Source: an uncultured Flavobacteriales bacterium (GTDB lineage: Bacteria > Bacteroidota > Bacteroidia > Flavobacteriales_E > Vicingaceae). From it: a stretch of 47,761 nt of DNA. The translations under genes were made by a program, and so were the position numbers. The stretch spans positions 1 to 47,761 of the forward strand of contig CAJQOH010000001.1 in NCBI GenBank assembly GCA_905479915.1, given 5' to 3'. The notes under the pieces are model-generated. The model searched no databases. It saw only the letters and a list, made by a program, of their open reading frames with translations, and was not told the DNA's origin. Positions 16,578-25,523 of this stretch are shown here, piece after piece. Each line of letters opens with the position of its first letter. Position 1 is the stretch's first letter.

Positions 16578-18162
16578 ACAAATAACCTACATATTATCCC
16601 TTCTATTAATCTTGTTTTGGAGCGAACTCTATGCTCAAAATTTTAACATTTCAAATGAACGAACCTATAGTGCCCTCTTCAATAAACATGTAGATACCTT
16701 AGATAACTTTCATACAAGTATAAAGCCCTTTGCTAAAAAAGAAATTACTGATTTTGACGCTGTAATTGATCAATATCAAACCAGCAAAAACGATAGAATT
16801 CGAAACAAACATTTAATTCAATCAGCACCAGGAAAATTCACTTTATCTCTTGACCCTATCATGAATCTAGGTACAACCCTAGAAAAAAATGACCTAATAT
16901 CAGAAGCTTTAACAGAAGCTTCTTTTGGATTAAATTTCCAAAGTAGTTTTGGAAAAAAATGGAGTAGTCAAATTGCAATTTTAGCCGACAATTCAAAATA
17001 TCCATCTCATATTAATGCCTTAGTAGAAAGTAAAAACATTAGTCCCGGATATGATTATTCTAAAGATGGAAAATCATTTTACGGACAAGCCAACATAACT
17101 TTTACAGCTGATGAAAACTTCACGTTTCAATTGGGTTATGGTAAAAATTTTATTGGTGATGGCTACCGTTCATTATTTCTGTCAGACAACTCAAACAGTT
17201 ATCCTTATTTGAAAGTAACTGCCAACATTTGGAAATTAAAATACATGGCACTATACACCAATTACCAAGACATTAGAAATTCTAATGGCAATATGAAAAA
17301 CTACTTTCAGAAATTATCTACAATTCATTACTTAAGTTTAAATGCGACAAAATGGTGGAATATTGGCTTATTTGAAAGCATCATTTGGCAATCACAAGAA
17401 GATGATTTTTATCGAGGTTATGATATCAATTATTTCAACCCTGTTATCTTTTTACGGCCTACAGAATATAGTCAAGGATCTTCTGACAATGCTTTACTTG
17501 GGGGAAGTATGAAATTTAAAATCAAAAAGAAAAACATCCTCTACACTCAACTAATTTTAGATGAATTTAAATTAGATCAACTTAAGGCAGGTACTGGTTG
17601 GTGGGCAAATAAATACGGGTATCAATTTGGTTTAAAGTCTTATGACTTTATGTGGATAAAGAATCTAACATTGCAATTAGAGCACAATATGGTTAGGCCA
17701 TTTACTTACACTCACAGTGATTTCTCTACCTCTCCAACCCAAATACATACATTGCAGAATTATGCACATTTTAACGCACCGTTAGCTCATCCTTTGGGAG
17801 CAAACTTCAATGAATCGATGATTAGCTTAACGTATCAGAAAAAAAGATTAATTGTTGAAGCTATTTCAACCGTTGCTAAAGTTGGATTAGAAACTAATGA
17901 TACTGCCAGTATTGGTCAAGATTTGTACATCCCAAATAACAACAGGGCAAATGAGTATGGAAATTACACTACACAGGGTTTAACCACTGACATTATTAAT
18001 TCAACATTAAAAGTTTCATACATTATAAATCCTAAGTCGCAACTATTATTACAAGCTGGAATTACGAATAGAATGTATAAAAATAACATAGAAAATACTT
18101 CTACCAATATGATATTTATTGGTCTTAAAACGAATCTAGCAAATCGTTATTTTGACTTTTAA
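16570..18162 (+). CDS. RemB/Wzi-like outer-membrane protein, paralog 2
   Basis: This 530-residue outer-membrane barrel is clearly homologous to the product of 13884-15500. It has a signal peptide (MYKQITYILSLLLILFWSELYAQ), the shared motif FQLGYGKNFIGDGYRSLFLSD, matching 'KWWNIGLFESIIWQS' and 'NAPLAHPLGANFNE' segments, and a C-terminal strand 'MIFIGLKTNLANRYFDF'. Start ATG 16570 overlaps the end of the WecA-like gene by 8 bases, which suggests translational coupling. Known members of the family act in capsule attachment (Wzi) or gliding (RemB). Having two copies flank a glycan-initiating transferase points to surface polysaccharide. Its stop overlaps the convergent small membrane gene by 4 bases. 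Confidence 0.85.
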   Translation: MYKQITYILSLLLILFWSELYAQNFNISNERTYSALFNKHVDTLDNFHTSIKPFAKKEITDFDAVIDQYQTSKNDRIRNKHLIQSAPGKFTLSLDPIMNLGTTLEKNDLISEALTEASFGLNFQSSFGKKWSSQIAILADNSKYPSHINALVESKNISPGYDYSKDGKSFYGQANITFTADENFTFQLGYGKNFIGDGYRSLFLSDNSNSYPYLKVTANIWKLKYMALYTNYQDIRNSNGNMKNYFQKLSTIHYLSLNATKWWNIGLFESIIWQSQEDDFYRGYDINYFNPVIFLRPTEYSQGSSDNALLGGSMKFKIKKKNILYTQLILDEFKLDQLKAGTGWWANKYGYQFGLKSYDFMWIKNLTLQLEHNMVRPFTYTHSDFSTSPTQIHTLQNYAHFNAPLAHPLGANFNESMISLTYQKKRLIVEAISTVAKVGLETNDTASIGQDLYIPNNNRANEYGNYTTQGLTTDIINSTLKVSYIINPKSQLLLQAGITNRMYKNNIENTSTNMIFIGLKTNLANRYFDF

Positions 18163-18461
18163 AACAGAATAAAATAGGCCAATGTTGAGAGGGCAACAAT
18201 ATAAAAAATAACTCTAGCATTCATTTTATTGCCTGTTCTATTTCTACTATAACTATTCCCCCAATTCTCTCTTAAAGTTGATTTGAAATCATCTGAATGA
18301 CTTCTTTCTGCTGAGGAGTCTTTATTTACTTCTCTACCAATAGTTTCATACCGCTTTTTCATTTTCTCTTTTCGCTCATCATAATAACGAGGTTCAAAAT
18401 AAAATTGATCTGGCTTTTTGGACCTAAATCCAAACATTGACGGTATTTTCGGAGCTTCCAT
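18159..18461 (-). CDS. Small conserved C-tail-anchored membrane protein
   Basis: I start at ATG 18459-18461, giving 100 residues. The frame extends 15 codons further but without conserved character. The N-terminal part has the pattern MFGFRSKKPDQFYFEPRYYD, followed by a charged helix (ERKEKMKKRYE). The last ~20 residues (ARVIFYIVALSTLAYFILF) form one membrane helix, so the protein is probably tail-anchored with its body in the cytoplasm. Similar short proteins with a 'F.Y.PRYYD..KE' motif are widespread in Flavobacteriia and are sometimes misnamed as riboflavin synthase subunits; nothing here supports that name. Function unknown. Confidence 0.75.
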   Translation of the reverse strand: MEAPKIPSMFGFRSKKPDQFYFEPRYYDERKEKMKKRYETIGREVNKDSSAERSHSDDFKSTLRENWGNSYSRNRTGNKMNARVIFYIVALSTLAYFILF

Positions 18462-18535
18462 AGTAATAGACGTTAATTCAAATTTACTAAAATAACGCAA
18501 TCTCATCTCAAAAATTATTGGCTAATTTTACTTTA

Positions 18536-19048
18536 ATGAATTTCAGACAATTACTAGAACAAGGACATTCCAAAACAAACACAACTACTATTGTTGATGA
18601 AGTTTGTGCTTCTCCTATAAAAATGGAAGAATTAATGACATGCTTTACAGAAGGTCCTGTTCAGATAACTCAACGAGCAGCATGGCCAATCTCCTTTATT
18701 GCTCAAAAACATCCAGAATTACTTAATAAATACTATAAACTATTCATTGAATTATTGAACCAACCGAATAAACATGACTCAATAAATAGAAATATTTTGC
18801 GTGCTTTCCAATTTGTAACTATTCCTGAAAAACATGAAGGAAACATATTAGACATTAGCTTTAATTTACTTAACTCCCCCAATGAACCAATCGCTGTAAA
18901 AGCATTTAGCATGACTGTTATCTTTAATTTATCCAAAAAATACCCTGACATTATTCCCGAACTTAAGGCAAGTATAGAAACGCTAATGCCCAATGCGAGT
19001 GCCGGCATAAAAAGTAGAGGGAAAAAGATTCTGAAAGCAATCCAATAA
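18536..19048 (+). CDS. Conserved hypothetical HEAT-like helical protein
   Basis: I chose ATG 18536 (MNFRQLLEQGHSK), giving 170 residues. A TTG at 18518 is in frame but has no support. The sequence is all-helical, with repeated 'I...LN.P....I...' pairs resembling short HEAT/ARM repeats (for example QRAAWPISFIAQKHPELL, IAVKAFSMTVIFNLSKKYPD), and has no signal peptide, so it is probably cytoplasmic. It starts 74 bases from the start of the divergent small membrane gene (18159-18461), and both may share a promoter region. Function is not recognised. Confidence 0.7.
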   Translation: MNFRQLLEQGHSKTNTTTIVDEVCASPIKMEELMTCFTEGPVQITQRAAWPISFIAQKHPELLNKYYKLFIELLNQPNKHDSINRNILRAFQFVTIPEKHEGNILDISFNLLNSPNEPIAVKAFSMTVIFNLSKKYPDIIPELKASIETLMPNASAGIKSRGKKILKAIQ

Positions 19049-19056
19049 TAATATTA

Positions 19057-19077
19057 GCTTAGTAAGAATTACTAAGC
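19057..19077 (+). terminator. Inverted repeat between the helical protein and bshA
   Basis: GCTTAGTAA and TTACTAAGC form a perfect 9-bp stem with a 3-base loop, 8 bases after the upstream stop codon. There is no clear U-run, so as a terminator it is weak. It also sits just before a TATCTTTG box (19088-19095) that could be the -7 element of bshA, so it could instead be an operator. Confidence 0.4.
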
Positions 19078-19113
19078 ATTTACCTCATATCTTTGCAGTA
19101 ATAAAACGTTATT

Positions 19114-20247
19114 ATGAATATAGGAATTGTTTGTTACCCAACATTTGGTGGAAGTGGAGTTGTTGCTACAGAATTAGGGAAAGCTTTAGCTGCCAAAGGG
19201 CATAAGATTCATTTCATCACCTACCAACAACCTGTACGTTTAGATATTTTTTCAGAGAATATTTTTTACCATGAAGTAAAAGTATCCGACTACCCTTTAT
19301 TTGATTACCAACCATACGAACTGGTTTTAACGAGTAAATTGGTTGACGTTGTGAAGTTTGAAAAACTAGACCTTTTACACGTTCATTACGCTATCCCACA
19401 TGCTTCTGCTGCATATATGGCTCAACATATTTTGAAATCTGAAGGCATCAACATCCCTTTTGTAACTACCTTACACGGAACAGACATTACCTTAGTGGGA
19501 AAAGATGCTTCATTTGCTCCAGTAATTACTTTTGCTATTAACGAATCTAATGCTGTTACAGCAGTTTCTGAGAGCTTAAAACAGGATACCTTAAAACACT
19601 TTGACGTTAAAAGAGATATTGAAGTCATTCCTAATTTTATTTGTTTAGACCAATACAATTACAACGGAAATGTTCAAGAATTAAAAAAATCATTAGCTCC
19701 AAACAATGAGAAATTATTGATTCACGTTTCTAATTTTAGAAAAGTGAAAAGGGCAGAAGATGTAATTAGAGTTTTTGATATTGTACGAAAACAAACTCCC
19801 GCAAAACTTTTAATGGTTGGTGATGGACCCGAAAGGCGTAGACTTGAAGAATTATGTAGAGAACTTGATACTTGTCATTTAGTTAAATTTTTAGGAAAGG
19901 TAAAAGATACTGAACGTATCTTATCCATTTCAGATGTGTTTATTTTACCCTCTGAATCTGAAAGTTTTGGGTTAGCTGCACTTGAAGCAATGGCTGCTAA
20001 AACCCCTGTAATCTCAACCAATACTGGTGGTATACCCGAAGTAAATAAAAATGGTATATCTGGATTTTTAAGTAACGTTGGAGATGTTGAATCTATGGCT
20101 GAAAATACGTTGAAAATAATCGCGGATGATGCTACTTTAGAAAAGTTTAAAATGAACGCTTATGAGCAAGCGAAAGTGTTTAATATACATACTGTATTGC
20201 CCCAGTATGAAGATTTGTATACCAACTTAATCTCTAAAAGTTCTTAA
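19114..20247 (+). CDS. bshA: N-acetyl-alpha-D-glucosaminyl L-malate synthase (bacillithiol pathway)
   Basis: This 377-residue GT4-family glycosyltransferase joins GlcNAc from UDP-GlcNAc to L-malate, the first step of bacillithiol synthesis, in the cytoplasm. The N-terminus MNIGIVCYPTFGGSGVVATELG is typical of BshA, as are HFITYQQPVRLD, LLHVHYAIPHA, PFVTTLHGTDITLVG and the C-terminal donor site PSESESFGLAALEAMA. The length fits the family. No bshB or bshC is visible in the window. It ends by overlapping murI convergently by 14 bases. A TATCTTTG box lies about 20 bases upstream of the start. Confidence 0.93.
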   Translation: MNIGIVCYPTFGGSGVVATELGKALAAKGHKIHFITYQQPVRLDIFSENIFYHEVKVSDYPLFDYQPYELVLTSKLVDVVKFEKLDLLHVHYAIPHASAAYMAQHILKSEGINIPFVTTLHGTDITLVGKDASFAPVITFAINESNAVTAVSESLKQDTLKHFDVKRDIEVIPNFICLDQYNYNGNVQELKKSLAPNNEKLLIHVSNFRKVKRAEDVIRVFDIVRKQTPAKLLMVGDGPERRRLEELCRELDTCHLVKFLGKVKDTERILSISDVFILPSESESFGLAALEAMAAKTPVISTNTGGIPEVNKNGISGFLSNVGDVESMAENTLKIIADDATLEKFKMNAYEQAKVFNIHTVLPQYEDLYTNLISKSS

Positions 20248-21037
20248 ACTCAATTGTTTCAGACTTTACATCAATTCTTTCTAAAAAGCTAACTAACAAA
20301 TCAATATTGTTATTGGTATAAAATACTTTAGTGTTTTCTGAAGTTTGACTTAACAAGCCTTCCGAATCTAAAACGTTTAGCGTTTGTTTCGCCACTGCTT
20401 TACCAGAGTCTATAATTTCTATATTACCGGGTATTAACTCTTGTATTATAGGAATTAAAAAAGGATAATGTGTGCAACCCAGAACAATGTGATCTACTCC
20501 TTTATCAACCATTGGTTCAAGATACTCTATAAGCAATGGCTTTGTCTCTTCTAACTGCCCCTTTTCAATTAATCGAACTAAGTTTATTCCTTCCACCTCT
20601 ATTATTTCTAACTGTTCTCTAAACTTACTAGAAGTAGTTAAGAACAAGTCACTATTTAAAGTTCCTTTAGTAGCCAAAACTCCTATTTTTCCTGTTCCTG
20701 ATTGCAATGCTGCAGGTTTTGTTGCTGGTTCTATTCCAATAAAAGGAACATCATATTTTTCTCTTAAAACAGATATGGCATTGGTAGTAGCAGTATTGCA
20801 AGCAACTACAATTATTTTACACCCTAATTCTAAAAGATATGCTGTATTCTTTATACTTAAATCAATAATATCTTCCCTACTTTTTTCACCGTAGGGTGTA
20901 TTTGCACTATCTGCTAGATAAATAACTGATTCATTAGGGAGCACTTTAATTATCTCTTTACAAATGGATAACCCTCCTAACCCAGAATCAAAAATCCCAA
21001 TAGGCGCATTACTATTATTTCCATCTATATCTTTCAT
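20234..21037 (-). CDS. murI: Glutamate racemase
   Basis: This 267-residue cytoplasmic enzyme makes D-glutamate for peptidoglycan. Key motifs: GIFDSGLGGLS with the substrate-binding Asp-Ser; PYGEKSREDI; the first catalytic Cys in VVACNTATTNA; and the second catalytic Cys in VLGCTHYPFL. The length is normal. The gene is last in the envelope cluster, but a strong terminator hairpin (21041-21074) separates it from ompH and ends only a few bases before its ATG. Expression must come from readthrough or a near-leaderless transcript. Its 3' end overlaps bshA by 14 bases. Confidence 0.95.
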   Translation of the reverse strand: MKDIDGNNSNAPIGIFDSGLGGLSICKEIIKVLPNESVIYLADSANTPYGEKSREDIIDLSIKNTAYLLELGCKIIVVACNTATTNAISVLREKYDVPFIGIEPATKPAALQSGTGKIGVLATKGTLNSDLFLTTSSKFREQLEIIEVEGINLVRLIEKGQLEETKPLLIEYLEPMVDKGVDHIVLGCTHYPFLIPIIQELIPGNIEIIDSGKAVAKQTLNVLDSEGLLSQTSENTKVFYTNNNIDLLVSFLERIDVKSETIEFKNF

Positions 21038-21040
21038 AAT

Positions 21041-21074
21041 AAAAAAGCTCCTTAGGTCTTACCTAAGGAGCTTT
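21041..21074 (-). terminator. Rho-independent terminator between ompH and murI
   Basis: A perfect 14-bp stem (AAAGCTCCTTAGGT / ACCTAAGGAGCTTT on the plus strand) with a 3-base loop is followed, on the minus strand, by six T residues at 21046-21041. It lies about 20 bases after the ompH stop. The ATG of murI begins only 3 bases after the T-run, an unusually tight placement. The hairpin could also act as an attenuator or 3'-end stabiliser for the bamA-ompH transcript. Confidence 0.85.
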
Positions 21075-21094
21075 AAAGTTAGAATAATTTCTTT

Positions 21095-21607
21095 TTATTC
21101 AATTCCTAATTTCGTTTTCACTTTAGCTAAAATGTTATCTGAATCAACAGAGTATAACACAACACCTACACTTGAGTCTAAGATATATGTATAATTGTTT
21201 TCTTTAGCTACATCGTCAATTGCTTTTTTAGCTTTATCTATAATTGGCTGCAATAACGTTTGTTCTTTTTTCTGTAAATCTGCTTCAGCAGTTTGTTGAA
21301 ACTCAGAAATTCTTTTTTCTAAATCTGTAATTTCTTTAATTTTTGTTTCTTTAATAACATCAGTCATTACATCTTGCTTTCCTTGAAACTCACCAACCTT
21401 TGTTTCATACTCTTTTCTCATCACATCTAAAGTAGCTTTTAACTGATTTGCGTACTCCTCTAAATCTTTTTGAACAGCAGTTCTTTCTGGCATTGCAGTT
21501 AATAATTCGTTTGAATTAATATGACCTACTTTCACCCCTTTTTGACCCATTACTGTAGTTGACAAAGCAACCACAAACATCAATATCGTTATCTTAACTA
21601 TTTTCAT
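21095..21607 (-). CDS. OmpH/Skp-family periplasmic chaperone, copy 2
   Basis: The 170-residue product has a signal peptide (ending VALSTTVMGQ) followed by the OmpH/Skp pattern. A short strand (KVGHINSNELLTAMPE) is followed by a long, charged coiled-coil arm (about residues 45-125, for example LEEYANQLKATLDVMRKEYE). A returning strand (YTYILDSSVGVVLYSVDS) closes the body. The family forms trimers that hold unfolded outer-membrane proteins for the Bam machine. It directly follows another OmpH gene and bamA. A TATATTTG box at 21631-21638 could give it a secondary promoter. Confidence 0.9.
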   Translation of the reverse strand: MKIVKITILMFVVALSTTVMGQKGVKVGHINSNELLTAMPERTAVQKDLEEYANQLKATLDVMRKEYETKVGEFQGKQDVMTDVIKETKIKEITDLEKRISEFQQTAEADLQKKEQTLLQPIIDKAKKAIDDVAKENNYTYILDSSVGVVLYSVDSDNILAKVKTKLGIE

Positions 21608-21640
21608 ATTCCTTTAAATTAATTTGTTTTCAAATATATA

Positions 21641-22189
21641 TTATTCTTTTGTTTCTCCCGGTTTATACCCCATCTTTTTTAATACATCATCACTAATGTT
21701 ATATTTAGGGTTAGTATAAAGCATTGTTAAGGCACTTGACTTATCAAACACAACTCCTAACTTCTTGTATCCTGCAATATCACTTATTGCTTTATATACT
21801 TTATCTTGAACTGGCTTTACTAATTCTTTTCTTTTTTGAAACAACTCTCCATCAACACCAAACTTCTTTTTTTGATATTCTTTTGCTTCCTTTTCTTTTT
21901 TGATAATCTCATCCTCTCTTTTCAATTTCATGTCTTCAGTAAGCAAGATTTGCTCAGCTTGATAATTCTTATACATCTTATCAATCTCAGAATATCTTCT
22001 TTCTAATTGTTTTTGCCATTCTATTGAAAGTTTATCTAACTCACCTTGAGCATCTTTATAATCTGGTATATTTTCTAAAACATATTCAGTATCTACGTAA
22101 GCAAAACTTTGGCTATATGCTATAGATGTAGTTAAAAACAATACGGTAACTACTGCTATTTTTTTTAGGCTTTTCATTTGTTTAAACAT
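21641..22189 (-). CDS. OmpH/Skp-family periplasmic chaperone, copy 1
   Basis: The 182-residue product has a signal peptide ending near SIAYSQ, a strand FAYVDTEYVLENIPDYKDAQ, a very charged coiled-coil arm (residues about 45-140, including KLKREDEIIKKEKEAKEYQK), and a closing strand LGVVFDKSSALTMLYTNP. This is the Skp fold. It is 51 bases after bamA and 33 bases before the second copy. Two adjacent copies that differ in sequence are common in Bacteroidota and may form separate or mixed trimers. I start at the first Met; the Met at residue 5 (MKSLKKIAVV) is an equally good signal-peptide start. Confidence 0.9.
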   Translation of the reverse strand: MFKQMKSLKKIAVVTVLFLTTSIAYSQSFAYVDTEYVLENIPDYKDAQGELDKLSIEWQKQLERRYSEIDKMYKNYQAEQILLTEDMKLKREDEIIKKEKEAKEYQKKKFGVDGELFQKRKELVKPVQDKVYKAISDIAGYKKLGVVFDKSSALTMLYTNPKYNISDDVLKKMGYKPGETKE

Positions 22190-22240
22190 AATATCTCCTC
22201 CTTAATTTAATGTTGTTAATAATCAACAGCTTTATCAAGA

Positions 22241-24736
22241 TTACCATCCGTTTATATTTCCACCAATACTAAAGTGTATCTCAGTATTACTATTTGGATC
22301 TGTTCTTCCAGGAATTTGATCAAATCTATATCCCCAATCTAATCCTAACAATCCGAACATAGGCATATATATTCTAACACCCATACCAGCAGATTTATAA
22401 ACTTCAAATGGATTTACTTGGTTAAAGCTATCCCATGAATTACCTGCTTCTCCAAATACCAAGCCATAAATTGTTGCACTTGGATTTAAAGAGAATGGAT
22501 ACCTCAACTCTGCAGTATATTTAGATACGAAAGTCGCTCCAGAATTTGGTGATAAATCTCCTGACCCATAACCCCTCAGTGCAATAACTTCTGTTGCTAC
22601 AAATTGATTAACTCCAGTAAGACCATCTCCTCCAACATAAAACCTTTCAAATGGAGACGTTCCTAAATCTTTATTAAACGATCCTAAATAACCAAATCCA
22701 GCCTTAGTATTTAAAACAAATGCTCTTTTACCGTGTGTTAATTTTGAGAACCAAGAAGTTTGGAATTTCCATTTGTGATACTCAACAAATAAGTTTTTTT
22801 CTTGAACAGTCATTTCATCATAATCTGTTCCAGCTCCTCTAAACCATGAGTAAGGTATCGTATGTTTTAATGTTAATGTTGTGGTTGATCCAGTTGTTGG
22901 GTAAATAGGACTTGGCCCTTGCGAACTTCTAGAAAGCACATGCTTGAAACTCAAGTTATTTGCAAACCCATCAGCAAACCCATCCAATACTTGGTAGTTA
23001 TCAATCACATAATACTGGTATGATGCTTCATTATATAAAGTGAAGAAATCATCCGGAAATTTCAATCTTCTTCCTAGCCCAATAGCACCACCATAAGATT
23101 TAAACGACTGTGTAAACTCACCGTTTGTATTATTTAAGTTAACGTGTGATAAGCTTATACTTAAAGAATTTGGTTTTCTTCCTCCCAACCATGGCTCTGT
23201 AAATGACATATTATAAGATTGAAAACCTAATCCTGTAGATTGTGCTCTTAAACTTAAACGCTGCCCATCTCCAGCAGGTAAAGGTCTCCATGCACCTTTT
23301 TTAAATAAATTTCGAGCAGAGAAGTTATTGAATGAAACTCCTAATGATCCAACTACTCGGCCTCCACCCCAACCTCCAGAAAGTTCTATTTGATCAGATG
23401 GCTTTTCTTCTAAAACATACTCTATATCAACTGTTCCATTTTCTTGATTAGGTTTTGGAGTCACTCCCATTGTTTCTGGATTAAAGTAACCCAACTGCAT
23501 TAATTCTCTTTGTGTTCTTATAATATCAGATCTACTAAACAATTCTCCAGGAAGCGTTCTTATTTCTCTTCTAATTACATGATCATTTGTTTTATCATTT
23601 CCAACAATAATTACTCGATTAACTCTTGCTTGTTTTCCTTCATAAATTCTCATTTCGAAGTCAATAGAATCATTTTCAATTTTCACCTCAACTGGGTTTA
23701 CTTGAAAAAATAAATATCCATCATCTAAATACAATGAACTTACATCTCTTCCATTTTGATTCATCATCAACCTAGAATCTAATGTCTTTTTGTTATAAAT
23801 ATCTCCTTTTTTAATGTCTAATATTCTATCCAACACTTTGGTGGAGTGAACAGTATTACCCACCCATTTAATATCTCTAAAATAATACTGGTTACCTTCT
23901 TCAATGTTAAGGTCAATACTTACTCTTTTTGGACTAACTCGATAAACAGAATCAGACACTATTGTTGCATCTCTATACCCCTTCTCATTATACTTAGCTA
24001 CAATTGCAGGTTTATCATTACTGTATGTATTTGGAATATATTTGGATGTTGTAAAAATATTATACGATCTAGCTCTTTTCGTATCCTCAAGAGATCTTCT
24101 CAACTTACCTGATTTCATTGCATTATTCCCAATAAAATTAATGTCTTTAATTCGAACTCTTTTCCCTCTTTTAACATCAATTGAAAGAATAACATTATTA
24201 GCAGCAACGGTATCTCTAACTTGATTAATATCTACTTCCGCATCTAAAAACCCTTTTTTAACGTAAAATGATTTTACCGTATTCTTTGTGCTTATCAATA
24301 AGTTATCTGTAACTACTTTCCCTCTAATTAAATCTATTTCTTCTCTTAAATCTTTTTGCTTTGATTTTTTTACTCCAGTAAATTTAAACTTTGATAATCG
24401 AGGCAATTCCGTAATATGAAGATTTAAGAAGATTTTATCTCCTTCTACTTTAGTTGCCTTTAAAGCAACATCTTGAAATAGTTTTTGTTGCCATAATTTC
24501 TTTATAGCTTGAGTCGTTTTATCTCCTGGAACCTTTATTCTATCTCCAATAGCTAAACCTGAAATTGCTTTAATGGTTGCTGGATTAAAATAATTAACCC
24601 CTGAAATAGTTATTCCACCTATCTCATATTCTCTTGGAGTAGAATAACTGATATCTTCCAATCCCGAATTAATAGAGAATTGTGCCTCAACCAAACAAGG
24701 CATCAAAATTAATATTATGTATATATACTTTCTCAT
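22241..24736 (-). CDS. bamA: Outer-membrane protein assembly factor BamA
   Basis: The 831-residue product is the essential outer-membrane insertase. A signal peptide (ending CLVEAQ) is followed by five POTRA-type repeats over about residues 40-420 (starts such as ISGVNYFNPATIKAISGL, FTGVKKSKQKDLREEIDLI, FIGNNAMKSGKLRRSLED, WVGNTVHSTKVLDRILD, IVGNDKTNDHVIRREI). A 16-strand barrel follows, including the IALRGYGSG lid-loop motif (equivalent of the conserved RGF/RGY) and a C-terminal 'EIHFSIGGNINGW' strand. It starts 5 bases after uppS and is followed by two OmpH chaperones, so the cluster makes the insertase and its client carriers together. Confidence 0.95.
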   Translation of the reverse strand: MRKYIYIILILMPCLVEAQFSINSGLEDISYSTPREYEIGGITISGVNYFNPATIKAISGLAIGDRIKVPGDKTTQAIKKLWQQKLFQDVALKATKVEGDKIFLNLHITELPRLSKFKFTGVKKSKQKDLREEIDLIRGKVVTDNLLISTKNTVKSFYVKKGFLDAEVDINQVRDTVAANNVILSIDVKRGKRVRIKDINFIGNNAMKSGKLRRSLEDTKRARSYNIFTTSKYIPNTYSNDKPAIVAKYNEKGYRDATIVSDSVYRVSPKRVSIDLNIEEGNQYYFRDIKWVGNTVHSTKVLDRILDIKKGDIYNKKTLDSRLMMNQNGRDVSSLYLDDGYLFFQVNPVEVKIENDSIDFEMRIYEGKQARVNRVIIVGNDKTNDHVIRREIRTLPGELFSRSDIIRTQRELMQLGYFNPETMGVTPKPNQENGTVDIEYVLEEKPSDQIELSGGWGGGRVVGSLGVSFNNFSARNLFKKGAWRPLPAGDGQRLSLRAQSTGLGFQSYNMSFTEPWLGGRKPNSLSISLSHVNLNNTNGEFTQSFKSYGGAIGLGRRLKFPDDFFTLYNEASYQYYVIDNYQVLDGFADGFANNLSFKHVLSRSSQGPSPIYPTTGSTTTLTLKHTIPYSWFRGAGTDYDEMTVQEKNLFVEYHKWKFQTSWFSKLTHGKRAFVLNTKAGFGYLGSFNKDLGTSPFERFYVGGDGLTGVNQFVATEVIALRGYGSGDLSPNSGATFVSKYTAELRYPFSLNPSATIYGLVFGEAGNSWDSFNQVNPFEVYKSAGMGVRIYMPMFGLLGLDWGYRFDQIPGRTDPNSNTEIHFSIGGNINGW

Positions 24737-24741
24737 TAGCT

Positions 24742-25479
24742 CTATAATTGTTCGCTTGTCATTCCAAATCTTCTTTCTCGATTTTGATAGTCAACAATCG
24801 CTTCAAATAAATCTTCTTTCGTAAAGTCTGGCCAAAATTTATCCGAAAAATACAATTCGGCATACGCTATTTGCCACAACAAAAAATTACTTAGTCTATA
24901 TTCTCCACTGGTTCTTATTAATAATTCAGGATCATTCATAAGATTAGTATCCAAGTAAGTATCAAAAACTTTATCACTTATTTCTTCAACCTTAAGTTTA
25001 TCTTCTGATACATCTTTAGATATACTTTTAACAGCATTGATTATCTCAGATTTAGAACTATAACTTAATGCCAACACCAGACTTAATCCAGTATTGTTTT
25101 TAGTTTTCTCCATTGCCTTTTGCAACTCTTTCTCACAATTACCAGGCAAACTTTTTAAATCACCAATGGTTAACAAACGAACATTGTTTTTATTTAGTGC
25201 AGAAACTTCATTACTGATTGTCGCCACTAGCAATTGCATTAGAGCTGCTACTTCAACTTTGGGTCTTTTCCAATTTTCTGTACTAAAAGCATATAGCGTT
25301 AAATACTTAAGTCCTATTTCTCCAGCACCTTCAACTACACTTCTAACAGAAAGAACCCCGTTCTTATGACCAAAAATTCTTGGCTTACCGTGCTTTTTTG
25401 CCCAACGTCCATTACCATCCATAATGATAGCAACGTGTGAGGGCACTTCAGAAATATTTATTTGAGATTTATAATCCAT
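24742..25479 (-). CDS. uppS: Isoprenyl transferase (undecaprenyl diphosphate synthase)
   Basis: This 245-residue cis-prenyltransferase makes the C55 lipid carrier for peptidoglycan and surface glycans. The catalytic Asp is in VAIIMDGNGRWA near the N-terminus. FGHKNG, LTLYAFSTENWKRP, LVLALSYSS and the C-terminal RTSGEYRLSNFLLWQIAYAE complete the family pattern. The Tyr in GEYRLSNF replaces a more common Gln or His. It lies 5 bases before bamA on the same strand. A TATCTTTG box at 25507-25514, 27 bases upstream of the start, may be an internal promoter. Confidence 0.96.
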   Translation of the reverse strand: MDYKSQINISEVPSHVAIIMDGNGRWAKKHGKPRIFGHKNGVLSVRSVVEGAGEIGLKYLTLYAFSTENWKRPKVEVAALMQLLVATISNEVSALNKNNVRLLTIGDLKSLPGNCEKELQKAMEKTKNNTGLSLVLALSYSSKSEIINAVKSISKDVSEDKLKVEEISDKVFDTYLDTNLMNDPELLIRTSGEYRLSNFLLWQIAYAELYFSDKFWPDFTKEDLFEAIVDYQNRERRFGMTSEQL

Positions 25480-25523
25480 TTAAAAACACCTATTTTAAAG
25501 GTCGGACAAAGATAGCATTATTA

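Noticed and set aside
18159-18461. Naming the small membrane protein riboflavin synthase subunit beta
   Set aside because: It lacks the lumazine synthase fold length and motifs and has a C-terminal membrane helix; the name appears to be a propagated error.
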